Shown: positions 36,167 to 44,571, counted from the stretch's first letter. The stretch is DNA of 64,000 nucleotides from JAHZFN01 sp965149945 (GCA_965149945.1 CBCTTQ010000002.1:101310-165309), one strand, 5' to 3'. Notes: generated by a model from the letters alone, not told the origin. Made by a program: numbers and translations.

Positions 36167-37429
36167 TTATCTTAAATGTTCCAGCAAGGCTGCCGCCGTT
36201 TGTTCCAGAGAAACTTCTGTCTGGCTGCTGTCCGACATATCTCGGATACAGGCCACGCCTTTGGCAATTTCATCTTCACCCAGAATCACGGTGTATTGCA
36301 CATGATATTTATCCGCATATTTCATCTGCGCTTTCAAACTGCGTTCCAACAAATCCATTTCCGCGCGTACGCCCTGCTCCCGTAGCTGGTTCAGCAAACG
36401 AAACGCCGGCACCCGAGTCACATCTCCCAGAGTAGCGATAAACACTTCTTTGTCGTTGTTAACAGGAATTTGGATGTTCTGTACGTCCAAACAGCTAAAT
36501 ACCCGTTCCATCCCTTGGGCATAGCCTACGCCGGGAATCGAACGGTCGCCGATTTCCCGCAGCAGCCCGTTGTAACGGCCGCCGCCGCAAACAGCGCTCT
36601 GCGCGCCGATACCGTCCATGTGAATTTCAAAGGCTGTATTGGTATAATAATCCAACCCCCTCACCAATCGATTGTCGATGGTATAAGGAATGCCCGCCGC
36701 GTCCAAATACTGCTGAACAGCGGCAAAATGCGCCTTGCAGTCATCACAGAGACAGTCCAGTGTAGTGGGCGCTCCCTGTGTCAGCTCCTGGCAAACGGGA
36801 CTTTTGCAGTCCAAAATCCGCAACGGATTTTTTTCAAAACGCCCCTTGCAAGTATCACAAAGCTCTTCATACCGCGGACGCAAAAATGCCTGCAGCTTTT
36901 CCCGGTGCCGAGGGCGGCAATTGGGACATCCCACACTGTTCAAATGGACTTCTAATCCTTTCAGTCCCAGACGGCGATAAAATTCCCACGCTAACGCGAT
37001 GATTTCCGCGTCAGCGGCAGGGGAATCAGTACCGAAACATTCCGCGCCAAACTGATGAAACTGTCGGAATCTACCGGCTTGCGGCCGTTCATAACGAAAC
37101 ATGGGACCTAAATAATATAATTTTGTAGGCTGCGTATTGGCAAACAGCTTATCCTCAATGTACGCGCGGGCGGCTGCCGCCGTGTTTTCCGGACGCAGCG
37201 TAATGCTTCTGCCGCCGCTGTCCTCAAAGGTATACATTTCCTTTTGTACAATGTCGGTGGTATCGCCTACTCCTCTTTGAAATAACTCTGTATGCTCAAA
37301 AATCGGTGTTCGAATTTCTTCATACCCGTAATCTTTGCAGAGATCCCGCAAAATCTGCTCTACATACTGCCACTTGGCGGTATCTTCCGGCAGAAAGTCA
37401 TTGGTACCTCTCGGTCGTTTGACAGCCAT
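36167..37429 (-). CDS. hisS: Histidyl-tRNA synthetase
   Basis: A 420-residue class IIa synthetase. RPRGTNDFLP at the N-terminus, TLRPENTAAAARAYIE, motif 2 YYLGPMFRYERPQAGRFRQFHQFGAE region, and the histidine-specific LVRGLDYYTNTAFEI block are present. A cysteine-rich insertion (CPNCRPRHREK... CDTCKGRF... CLCDDCKAHF, about 165-245) resembles a metal site seen in some HisRS. AGGAGG precedes the ATG. It is the first gene behind the T-box, with aspS downstream. Confidence 0.95.
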   Translation of the reverse strand: MAVKRPRGTNDFLPEDTAKWQYVEQILRDLCKDYGYEEIRTPIFEHTELFQRGVGDTTDIVQKEMYTFEDSGGRSITLRPENTAAAARAYIEDKLFANTQPTKLYYLGPMFRYERPQAGRFRQFHQFGAECFGTDSPAADAEIIALAWEFYRRLGLKGLEVHLNSVGCPNCRPRHREKLQAFLRPRYEELCDTCKGRFEKNPLRILDCKSPVCQELTQGAPTTLDCLCDDCKAHFAAVQQYLDAAGIPYTIDNRLVRGLDYYTNTAFEIHMDGIGAQSAVCGGGRYNGLLREIGDRSIPGVGYAQGMERVFSCLDVQNIQIPVNNDKEVFIATLGDVTRVPAFRLLNQLREQGVRAEMDLLERSLKAQMKYADKYHVQYTVILGEDEIAKGVACIRDMSDSSQTEVSLEQTAAALLEHLR

Positions 37430-37479
37430 AAGCTACCTCCTTTTTTATCATTCCCGAATCAGGAGATCTCACCCGTTTT

Positions 37480-37800
37480 TTTCCATAAAAAAATCGCCCC
37501 CGGAAAAGGGACGAGAAAAACCCGTGGTGCCACCCTAATTAAGTTCTGCGAACTCACTTCATTCGATAACGGCAGCCCTTGCTGCCGGGCATTCTTTGCA
37601 AATGCCTGCTCCGCGGTGTCCTTTTTATCAATGACCGCAGCGGTTTCCCAGCCTTGCACCGCCTCTCTGGAGCCGTCTTTTCTTTGATAAAAACCCGTTT
37701 CATCGCTTTTTGCCGATTGATTTGTTCGATAAGTCCTCTTAAGGAGTCCTTTGGACTCCTTGAACGACGAAATTTTTCGCACACATTCCCAAACTTACCT
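37480..37800 (-). promoter_or_regulatory. T-box leader of hisS-aspS
   Basis: The antiterminator signature AGGGTGGCACCACG lies at 37523-37536 (minus strand). It is followed by the terminator TCGTCCC/GGGGGCGA with T7 at 37487-37514. Stem I is indicated by AGAGAGG and a GAAACC apical part; its base pairs TTTTTATCAA with TTGATAAAAA. The specifier region just before CGGAGC reads GGACACC (about 37615-37621), holding CAC (His) and overlapping GAC (Asp). An extra 9-base-pair hairpin (37741-37761) precedes stem I. Uncharged tRNA would stabilise the antiterminator and switch on both synthetase genes. Confidence 0.9.
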
Positions 37801-37806
37801 AAGTAT

Positions 37807-37835
37807 ATACTATCATTCTTTCCCTGTTTCGTCAA
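37807..37835 (-). promoter_or_regulatory. Promoter of the hisS-aspS T-box operon
   Basis: TTGACG (37830-37835), a 17-base spacer, then TAGTAT (37807-37812), placing transcription start near 37800. Confidence 0.75.
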
Positions 37836-37867
37836 TTCATTTTCTGTTTTTTCTTTTTCTCATCCCC

Positions 37868-37890
37868 AAAAAACAGACGGCGCCTGTCTG
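37868..37890 (-). terminator. Terminator after the DUF2284 gene
   Basis: CAGAC and GTCTG enclose a GC-rich loop that can pair further; T6 follows on the minus strand. Confidence 0.6.
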
Positions 37891-37928
37891 ACTATCCAAA
37901 ACTCGAACACCGCCTGCATTTTCCGCCT

Positions 37929-38465
37929 TTAATCCCGAAAGAGGATCAACCCCAAATAAGTCACGGTACCTTCGCCATTATCGTATTTGACACCGGCGGC
38001 TTTAGCTACGGCGCTTACCAACATGCCATATCCCTCAACAGAAGGGTGCATTTTTTCCGGAAAGCGACAGGGCGCGTCGGGATAAGTACACTGTTCACAG
38101 AGATCGCACCCCTCCACATCCAAAATAAGGTAATCTTGGCAATAGTCGCAGATTTTGTCATTCAAGGCGGAACAGACTTTTTTAAACTCTGTCAGCCCTT
38201 TCATCATTCCTTTCCAATCGAAAGGAGAACGCAGCTGATACTTCCCTGTAAACATCAGTCCTCGATCATAGGACAATACCTTTTCCCGGCACTCTTCCAA
38301 AGTTCCGACTCCGGGCGGACAAGCCCAGGAAGTGCCATATTTACGACAATCATTTTTTTTACAGATTTCCCGTACTTCTTCTAAGAAGACCAGATCCTTC
38401 GTGTCTACCAAGCCATATTCCCAAATCCCAGGCAATTCCGCCATTAATTTTTTATAATCAAACAT
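37929..38465 (-). CDS. DUF2284 metal-binding protein
   Basis: A 178-residue cysteine-rich cytoplasmic protein of the DUF2284 family, of unknown function. Visible are CRKYGTSWACPPG (about 39-51), a CDYCQDYLILDVEGCDLCEQCTYPDAPCRFP cluster region (about 105-135) and a final TYLGLILF strand. The eight or so cysteines suggest Fe-S or zinc binding. ATG 38465 follows GGAGG; the longer frame to 38507 lacks a site and overlaps the upstream terminator. It is probably a single-gene unit between two terminators. Confidence 0.85.
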   Translation of the reverse strand: MFDYKKLMAELPGIWEYGLVDTKDLVFLEEVREICKKNDCRKYGTSWACPPGVGTLEECREKVLSYDRGLMFTGKYQLRSPFDWKGMMKGLTEFKKVCSALNDKICDYCQDYLILDVEGCDLCEQCTYPDAPCRFPEKMHPSVEGYGMLVSAVAKAAGVKYDNGEGTVTYLGLILFRD

Positions 38466-38497
38466 TATTTCCTCCAGAAAAACAATTTTCTTCCAAG

Positions 38498-38524
38498 AAA
38501 AAGACACCCTCCGGGTGCCTTTTC
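38498..38524 (-). terminator. Terminator of the relA-dtd-MBL operon
   Basis: GGCACCC and GGGTGTC pair around GGA, with a T-run on the minus strand, shortly after the MBL gene stop. Confidence 0.8.
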
Positions 38525-38539
38525 GGAGAATTTCCGCAT

Positions 38540-39187
38540 TTATTGCAAAAACATATTGGTTTTCTTTTCTTCCCCAATGGTGGAAGAAGGCCCATGCCCC
38601 GGCAAGACCACCACATCATCCCCCAAAGGAAGCAATTTTACACGAATGCTGTCAATAATCTGCTGAAAGCTGCCCCCGGGAAAGTCTGTACGACCGACAG
38701 ATCCTTTGAACAAGGTATCTCCGGATAATAAATATTGGTTTTCCAGCAGCAGACAAACACCGCCCTGAGAATGACCGGGAGTATGGAACACCTGAATTTC
38801 CATGGTTCCCAGCATCAAGGACGCCCCGTCTTCCAACCAGCCGTCCGGTTCGGTCGGTTCTACCGATTCAATCATTCTGGTATAATCCTTCGCCAGCATC
38901 GGAGCGTCTGCCCGATGGATATAAAGTTTGGCTTCCGGGTAATCCCGCAGAATATCGGCATTATGATAGATATGATCCCAATGACCATGAGTATTGACCA
39001 ATAACACCACTCGGCTGTTTATCTCCGCTTTCACTTCGTTTAAATATTTTTTTATACGAGAATAGCTTCCTCCCGGATCCACCACCATTGTCACCCGATC
39101 TTTCACATTGGTGACAATATAACAATTGGTGCCGATGGGACCCACTTCCAACCGCTCAATCCATAAGGAATCATTACCAAAACGCAT
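38540..39187 (-). CDS. Metallo-beta-lactamase fold hydrolase, glyoxalase II-like
   Basis: A 215-residue MBL-fold enzyme. NTHGHWDH (about 65-72) is the metal-binding HxHxDH motif, HTPGHSQGG supplies the next histidine, SGDTLF the bridging aspartate and PGHGPSS the last histidine. Small single-domain members of this group hydrolyse thioesters such as S-lactoylglutathione or similar adducts; the natural substrate here is unknown. AAGGAG precedes the ATG. It is the third gene of the relA-dtd-MBL operon, 20 bases after dtd, a frequent grouping in Bacillota. Confidence 0.88.
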   Translation of the reverse strand: MRFGNDSLWIERLEVGPIGTNCYIVTNVKDRVTMVVDPGGSYSRIKKYLNEVKAEINSRVVLLVNTHGHWDHIYHNADILRDYPEAKLYIHRADAPMLAKDYTRMIESVEPTEPDGWLEDGASLMLGTMEIQVFHTPGHSQGGVCLLLENQYLLSGDTLFKGSVGRTDFPGGSFQQIIDSIRVKLLPLGDDVVVLPGHGPSSTIGEEKKTNMFLQ

Positions 39188-39207
39188 TGTCTCACTCCTT
39201 GTCTTTT

Positions 39208-39663
39208 TCAGAAAAGTTTTTTACTGTCCAAAAGCAGCGTTACAGGTCCGTCGTTGGCAATATCCACCAACATGTCTGTCTGAAACACTCCTGTCGCAAC
39301 GGAAATGCCGGCATCCCGCAGCGCCTCTACAAAGCGCCGATAAAGAGGATCTGCCGTTTCCGGACGCGCCGCCTCCGTGAAACCGGGACGGCGACCGTGA
39401 CGACAGTCACCCAGCAGCGTAAATTGAGAAACCGCCAAAATTTCGCCGCCTTTTTGCAACAGAGAGCAATTCAATTTTCCCGCTTCGTCTTCAAAAATCC
39501 GCAAATTAGCGATTTTCTCCGCCAGATACAGACTGTCGGTTTCGGTGTCGCCTGCCGCTACACCCAACAGCACCACCAGCCCTTTGCCGATACTGCTCAC
39601 CGTTTCTCCCGTTTCCTGTAAAGTTACCGCTGCTCTGGCCACGCGTTGTACCACAGCTCTCAT
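39208..39663 (-). CDS. dtd: D-aminoacyl-tRNA deacylase
   Basis: A 151-residue enzyme that removes D-amino acids (and glycine from tRNA-Ala) from mischarged tRNA. RAVVQRVARAAVTL opens the fold, the catalytic SQFTLLGDCRHGRRP block is at about 77-91, and NDGPVTLLLDS ends it with the Gly-cisPro-like segment (DGPVT). Length is standard. It lies 17 bases after relA, and this rel-dtd pairing is widely conserved. Confidence 0.94.
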   Translation of the reverse strand: MRAVVQRVARAAVTLQETGETVSSIGKGLVVLLGVAAGDTETDSLYLAEKIANLRIFEDEAGKLNCSLLQKGGEILAVSQFTLLGDCRHGRRPGFTEAARPETADPLYRRFVEALRDAGISVATGVFQTDMLVDIANDGPVTLLLDSKKLF

Positions 39664-39680
39664 CCTTCATCCCTGCCATT

Positions 39681-41927
39681 TCATTTTTTCTTGCCGCTCA
39701 TTTGGGCCTTGTTTTGTCCTTTCGCATAAACGCGGCTCACTTCTTCAATGCCTTTAATTTTGCGCACCTTGTTCATGATATATTCCAATTGTTCCAAATT
39801 TTTAATTTCCAATTTGATTCTGCCGGTAAAATGCTCATTTTGATCCACATCAAAGTTCACGCCGTTGATTACTGTTTTGGTTTCGGAAATGGCAGACATC
39901 ACATCCATCGCTAAACGAGTTCTTCTGGTACCTTCCACAGCGATTTCCGCCTGGAAAATGCTTCTGCCGTCGGTTCCCCAACGTACATCCACAAATCGTT
40001 CCGGCTGATGTTCAGCATAATATTTCATGTTGGGACAATCCACCCGATGAATGGAAACCCCTTTACCCCGAGTAATATAACCGACAATTTCATCACCGGG
40101 CAGCGGATTGCAGCAATTAGCTAATTTCACCATAACATCGGAAACACCCCGCACAGTGATGCCTTTGCTGGTATCGCTGCCATCTTCAGAGAAAGGTTTA
40201 AAGCGCATCTCTTTCACTTTATCCTTTTCTTTGGTTTCCGGCACAATGCTTTTCCGCAACCGTTCATCATCACGGATTTTGGAAATAACCCCCAGAGTGG
40301 TGATAGCATTGGTAGCAATCGCTACCATCAAATCATCGCTGGAAACATATCCACAGCGTTTGGCGATATCGTTCATCTTTTCTACTTTGAACATATTTTC
40401 CAAATTGAATTCCTGGCGTTTGGCTTCTTTTTCCAACATTTCCCGCCCTTTTTGAATCACATGTTCATCCCGTCCTTCTCGACGGAACCATTGTCGAATC
40501 TTATTTTTCGCCTGGGTGGTTTTACAAATTTTCAGCCAGTCACGACTGGGGCCGCTGCCGCGGGTTGTCAAAATCTCCACGATATCCCCATTACTCAATT
40601 TGGTATCCAACGGCACAATACGACCGTTGATTTTAGCGCCGACACACTGGTGCCCCACCTGCGTGTGAACACGATAAGCAAAGTCAATGGGACAGGCGCC
40701 CGAAGGCAACTCATACACATCCCCATTGGGGGAGAACACAAAGACCGATACTTCGTCAATAAGGTCGCCTTTGACATCATCCACAAATTCCTGCGCGTTA
40801 ACTTCTTGCTGCCAGTCTAACATCTGCCTCAAGAAATTCAAACGATTGTCGCTGGCAGTATTGCCCTGTGTGCCTTCTTTATATTTCCAATGAGCGGCGA
40901 TGCCGTATTCCGCCAGTTTATGCATTTCCCAGGTACGAATCTGTACCTCAAAGGGGTGCCCGGACGTACCGATTACCGTAGTATGAATGCTCTGGTACAT
41001 ATTGGCTTTGGGCATAGCGATATAATCTTTAAAACGACCGGGGATCGGCTTCCAAATGGTATGCACCACGCCCAACGCCCCGTAACAGTCTTTGACACTG
41101 TTGACAATAATACGCACCGCATGAATATCATAAATTTCCGAAATATCCTTCATCTGCTTCTGCATTTTTCGATAAATGCTGTAAAAATTTTTCGGTCGTC
41201 CGCTGATATCCGCTTTGATATTGACTTTTTCCAAACCGAACCGCAATTTCTCAATAATGGTATTGAGATATTGTTCCCGTTCCGTTCGTTTCATATCAAT
41301 TTCTTTGACCAGCTTAAAATAAGCTTCCGGATCTAAGAATTTTAAAGACAAATCTTCCAGTTCCCACTTGATCTTATAAATCCCCAAACGATGCGCCAGA
41401 GGAGCAAAAATTTCCAATGTTTCCAGTGCGATTTCTTTTTTACGCAGATCGGAGTGGTGACTGTCCAGCGTTCGCATATTATGCAGACGGTCGGCCAGTT
41501 TGATCAAAATAATCCGCACGTCTTTTGCCATCGCCAAAAACATTTTTCGCAGATTTTCCGCATGGTGCTCTTTTTTGGAACGATATTCCAATTTATCCAG
41601 CTTGGTTACTCCATCAATCAGGACTTTCATATCGCTGCCGTATTTTTCCGCGATTTGATCCAAGGTCACGTTGGTATCTTCAACCACATCGTGCAGCAAA
41701 CCGGCCATGATGGTAGTATCGTCCATATTCAAATCCGCCAAAATATAGGCCACATTTAACGGATGGATAATATAAGGCTCTCCGGAATCTCGTTTCTGTC
41801 CTTCATGACATTTTGCTGCCAATTCATAGGCCGAACGGATTAGGGGTTCATTGCAAGTGGCATTATAAATTTTGATTTTATCAATAATCGCATCAATTGT
41901 GATTTTTTTAGAATCAACTGTTTGCAT
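39681..41927 (-). CDS. relA: Bifunctional (p)ppGpp synthetase/hydrolase Rel
   Basis: A 748-residue long RSH protein. The hydrolase HD domain carries GLLHDVVEDT and LADRLHNMRTL. The synthetase has RPKNFYSIYRKMQ and RFKDYIAMPKANMYQSIHTTV. The TGS domain has VFSPNGDVYELPSGACPIDFAYRVH, and zinc-finger and ACT domains follow. Intact HD residues mean it can both make and degrade the alarmone. ATG 41927 is chosen for GGAGG 7 bases upstream; the longer frame to 41975 runs through a hairpin. It lies downstream of codY, whose product senses GTP, a pool lowered by this enzyme. Confidence 0.94.
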   Translation of the reverse strand: MQTVDSKKITIDAIIDKIKIYNATCNEPLIRSAYELAAKCHEGQKRDSGEPYIIHPLNVAYILADLNMDDTTIMAGLLHDVVEDTNVTLDQIAEKYGSDMKVLIDGVTKLDKLEYRSKKEHHAENLRKMFLAMAKDVRIILIKLADRLHNMRTLDSHHSDLRKKEIALETLEIFAPLAHRLGIYKIKWELEDLSLKFLDPEAYFKLVKEIDMKRTEREQYLNTIIEKLRFGLEKVNIKADISGRPKNFYSIYRKMQKQMKDISEIYDIHAVRIIVNSVKDCYGALGVVHTIWKPIPGRFKDYIAMPKANMYQSIHTTVIGTSGHPFEVQIRTWEMHKLAEYGIAAHWKYKEGTQGNTASDNRLNFLRQMLDWQQEVNAQEFVDDVKGDLIDEVSVFVFSPNGDVYELPSGACPIDFAYRVHTQVGHQCVGAKINGRIVPLDTKLSNGDIVEILTTRGSGPSRDWLKICKTTQAKNKIRQWFRREGRDEHVIQKGREMLEKEAKRQEFNLENMFKVEKMNDIAKRCGYVSSDDLMVAIATNAITTLGVISKIRDDERLRKSIVPETKEKDKVKEMRFKPFSEDGSDTSKGITVRGVSDVMVKLANCCNPLPGDEIVGYITRGKGVSIHRVDCPNMKYYAEHQPERFVDVRWGTDGRSIFQAEIAVEGTRRTRLAMDVMSAISETKTVINGVNFDVDQNEHFTGRIKLEIKNLEQLEYIMNKVRKIKGIEEVSRVYAKGQNKAQMSGKKK

Positions 41928-41956
41928 CGCGTTCCCTCCATCCATTTCATAAACAT

Positions 41957-41995
41957 CAAAAAGGGATTTACCCATTTAGAGGAAATCCCTTTTTA
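41957..41995 (-). terminator. Terminator-like hairpin in the codY-relA gap
   Basis: AAAAAGGGATTT and AAATCCCTTTTT pair around a 13-base loop and end in T5 on the minus strand. The T-run stops about 31 bases before the relA ATG. It may end the codY transcript, attenuate relA, or both. Confidence 0.75.
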
Positions 41996-42030
41996 TCATA
42001 TCATATTCCAAGACAAAATGGTAGTGATTT

Positions 42031-42059
42031 TTTATATCTTCCCTATGGATTCTCATCAA
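42031..42059 (-). promoter_or_regulatory. Putative relA promoter overlapping the codY stop codon
   Basis: TTGATG (42054-42059), a 17-base spacer, then TATAAA (42031-42036). The -35 overlaps the codY stop codon. The transcript would pass through the hairpin at 41957-41995 before reaching relA. Confidence 0.5.
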
Positions 42060-42847
42060 ACTCTCTGTCTTGTACCTTGAATTCTTTCCAGTTCTTCCAA
42101 TAAATAATCATTGAGGATGCGAATATACGTACCCTTCATACCCAAAGAACGTACCTCTACCACACCGGCGCTCTCTAACTTGCGCAGAGCGTTGACAATA
42201 ACCGAACGGGTGATGCCCACCTTATCGGCGATTTTGCTGGCAACCAAAAGCCCTTGTGTATCGTTAAGTTCTTTGAAAATATGCTCTACCGCCTCCAATT
42301 CAGAATAAGACAGGGTATCAAAGGCGATTCCCACGATGGCTTTTTGACGGGAAACTTTTTCAATCTTTTCGACTTTTGCCCGCAGGATTTCCATACCCAC
42401 CATGGTGGCGCCATATTCCGCCAGCACTAAATCCACATCATCAAAAGTGTTGGTTTTGGAAAAAATCAAGGTCCCCAATCGCTGTCCGCCTCCGATTACC
42501 GGCACAATCGCGGTATAGTCATACGGACGGAAACACGTCCTGTCCCGAACCAAAAGACAGTTTGGTTCGCGATTCATATTGGTTTTGGTTTCAGTGATAT
42601 TCAACAAATACTCATTATAAACTTCCGGGAAATGAGATTCATCCCGAACAATTTCATCCATTGTAGGACAATAAAAATTCGCCGTGAAGGCGTGTCCCAG
42701 CACCTTTCCTTTTTTCCCAATAATATAGACATTGGAATTAATGGTTTCAGATAATTTCTCTGCCAATTCGCTGAAACTGATGGGATGTCCTCCGGCTTTT
42801 TGAATAATCCGATTCAAACCTCTCGTTTTTTCTAGCAAATCTCTCAT
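42056..42847 (-). CDS. codY: GTP-sensing transcriptional regulator CodY
   Basis: A 263-residue global repressor of nutrient genes, activated by branched-chain amino acids and GTP. The N-terminal GAF domain starts MRDLLEKTRGLNRIIQKAGG and includes NVYIIGKKGKVLGH. The C-terminal winged helix has ASKIADKVGITRSVIVNALRKLESAGVVEVRSLGMKGTYI, where the recognition helix matches CodY closely. The start is ATG 42847, 8 bases after AGAGGTG; the GTG at 42856 overlaps that site. CodY-box-like sequences upstream suggest autoregulation. Confidence 0.94.
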   Translation of the reverse strand: MRDLLEKTRGLNRIIQKAGGHPISFSELAEKLSETINSNVYIIGKKGKVLGHAFTANFYCPTMDEIVRDESHFPEVYNEYLLNITETKTNMNREPNCLLVRDRTCFRPYDYTAIVPVIGGGQRLGTLIFSKTNTFDDVDLVLAEYGATMVGMEILRAKVEKIEKVSRQKAIVGIAFDTLSYSELEAVEHIFKELNDTQGLLVASKIADKVGITRSVIVNALRKLESAGVVEVRSLGMKGTYIRILNDYLLEELERIQGTRQRV

Positions 42848-42947
42848 GAATTCCACACCTCTTTAATATACTCAATAAACGGTTGCTTTTTGTTAATTGA
42901 CACAAAAAGCATCATTATAACATGCTAATTATGCACTCTCTCTATTT

Positions 42948-42976
42948 ATCATACCATAAATTTTGTCAGAATTCAA
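42948..42976 (-). promoter_or_regulatory. codY promoter
   Basis: TTGAAT (42971-42976), a 17-base spacer, then TATGAT (42948-42953). A second TATAAT nearer the gene (about 42915) lacks a clear -35. Confidence 0.65.
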
Positions 42977-42979
42977 AGA

Positions 42980-43066
42980 AAATTTCTGAATTTTTATCCT
43001 TTTTTTCAGAATTTTTCAACTCAAAAACCCAAACAGCAGAAAAACATTGAGAATGTTCTGAATATT
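42980..43066. promoter_or_regulatory. Cluster of three CodY-box-like sites upstream of codY
   Basis: Compared with the CodY consensus AATTTTCWGAAAATT: 43052-43066 (AATGTTCTGAATATT) has 2 mismatches, 42980-42994 has 3 and 43001-43015 has 4. All keep TTCWGAA. The first site abuts the codY -35. The interval is A/T-rich, so the weakest site may be chance. Confidence 0.55.
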
Positions 43067-43170
43067 AAGGAAATTCTATCTCTCTTTGCAAATTCCTGCC
43101 GTCAAAAAAAATTTTTCACATTTTCTTTCTTTTCGCAAAACCCAACGGAACGCCCCCTTTTATCTTATGT

Positions 43171-43195
43171 GCCTGTCTCCCACAGGGAGACAGGC
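43171..43195. repeat. Perfect hairpin between ftsZ and codY
   Basis: GCCTGTCTCCC and GGGAGACAGGC pair over 11 bases around a 3-base loop. No T-run follows. It lies just beyond the ftsZ terminator on the minus strand. Confidence 0.7.
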
Positions 43196-43198
43196 AAA

Positions 43199-43236
43199 CG
43201 AAAAAGCAGACAACCTAAGTTATCTGCTTTTTGTTT
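43199..43236 (-). terminator. Terminator after ftsZ
   Basis: AAAAGCAGATAAC pairs with TTGTCTGCTTTT around a short loop (minus strand), immediately after the ftsZ stop. It ends the division and cell wall cluster. Confidence 0.82.
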
Positions 43237-43240
43237 TATT

Positions 43241-44434
43241 TTATTTTCTGCGCATAAAAGCGGGAACTTCCACATCATCAAAAGTAGGCGCTTTGAAAGA
43301 AGGAGCCTGGGGAACCTGGGTGTTATCATTGCCGGCGCCGAAAGGCATCGTCGGCATCGTCGGCGCGGCAGGCTGACCGAACACATTGTTCAAAGAACCC
43401 AAATTCGGCTGCTGGGGCTGTTCCTGTTTGGCGGCGTTAGCGTTGTTACCTCCCTGGAAGGGAGATACAATGGCGTTCTTACCGTCAAAACCGGTAGCAA
43501 TAATGGTGATACGGATGCTATCGCCCATATCGGTATCATAACCGGCGCCCATAATTACTGTAGCGTCGGGATCTGCCACACTGTAGATAAATTCGGAGGC
43601 TTCGTTGATTTCCATCATACTCATGGATTCGCCGCCGGTGATGTTGAACAGAATACCCTTTGCTCCCTGGATGCTGGTTTCCAACAGCTTGCTGGAAATC
43701 GCCAATTTCGCGGCATCCAAAGCGCGAGTTTCTCCGGAAGCAGTCCCAATTCCCATCATGGTGGAACCGGCGTCCTGCATAATGGTCTTTACATCAGCAA
43801 AGTCCAAGTTAATAAAAGCAGGTTTGGAAATCAAATCGGAGATACCCTGAACACCCTGGTGTAAAACATCGTCCGCATAGGAGAAAGCTTCGTTCATGGG
43901 CGTCTTTTTATCGATAATCTGCAAAATTTTATCATTGGGGATGGTAATAATCGCATCTACCCGTTCTTTCAAATCACTGATTCCGGTTTCAGCCTGCTGA
44001 GCGCGGCGGCGCCCCTCAAAAGTAAACGGTTTGGTAACCACGCCTACAGTCAAAGCGCCCACTTCTTTGGCAATTTCAGCAACAACGGGAGCGGCTCCCG
44101 TACCGGTGCCCCCGCCCATACCCGCAGTAATAAAGACCATATCAGCGCCTTCCAAAATCGCGCGCAAATCTTCTCTGCTTTCTTCCGCGGCTTTTCTGCC
44201 TACCTCCGGATCAGCGCCGGCGCCCAAACCACGGGTCAGTTTGGCGCCGATTTGAATTTTTCGATTGGCTTTGGAACCTTCCAGAGCTTGGTGGTCTGTA
44301 TTGACAACGATAAAATCAACCCCGCTTAAATCACTGTTGATCATGCGGTTCACAGCGTTGCTGCCGCCGCCGCCCACACCGACCACTTTAATCTTCGCAA
44401 ATGTATTGTTATTCATATCTTCGATTTCTACCAT
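43241..44434 (-). CDS. ftsZ: Cell division protein FtsZ
   Basis: A 397-residue tubulin-like GTPase that forms the division ring. VGVGGGGSNAVNRMI opens the nucleotide fold, GMGGGTGTGAAPVVAEIAKE is the tubulin signature at about residue 112, and PNDKILQIID and ISKPAFINLDFADVKTIM are the T7 region. A Gln/Pro/Asn-rich linker (about 318-378) precedes the conserved C-terminal peptide DVEVPAFMRRK that binds membrane anchors. The usual anchor FtsA is not encoded next to it. AAAGGGG lies 9 bases before the ATG. Confidence 0.96.
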   Translation of the reverse strand: MVEIEDMNNNTFAKIKVVGVGGGGSNAVNRMINSDLSGVDFIVVNTDHQALEGSKANRKIQIGAKLTRGLGAGADPEVGRKAAEESREDLRAILEGADMVFITAGMGGGTGTGAAPVVAEIAKEVGALTVGVVTKPFTFEGRRRAQQAETGISDLKERVDAIITIPNDKILQIIDKKTPMNEAFSYADDVLHQGVQGISDLISKPAFINLDFADVKTIMQDAGSTMMGIGTASGETRALDAAKLAISSKLLETSIQGAKGILFNITGGESMSMMEINEASEFIYSVADPDATVIMGAGYDTDMGDSIRITIIATGFDGKNAIVSPFQGGNNANAAKQEQPQQPNLGSLNNVFGQPAAPTMPTMPFGAGNDNTQVPQAPSFKAPTFDDVEVPAFMRRK

Positions 44435-44571
44435 TCAACTGGACCCCTTTCTGGTGGTTTCTTTCTATATCACATTCAAATTATTTGCACACTTCTAGAC
44501 ATTCTATTCTATAATAATTTCTTCTCTAACAGGAAAAGTCCTGCAAAAAATTATCATTTTTTCTATTTTTT

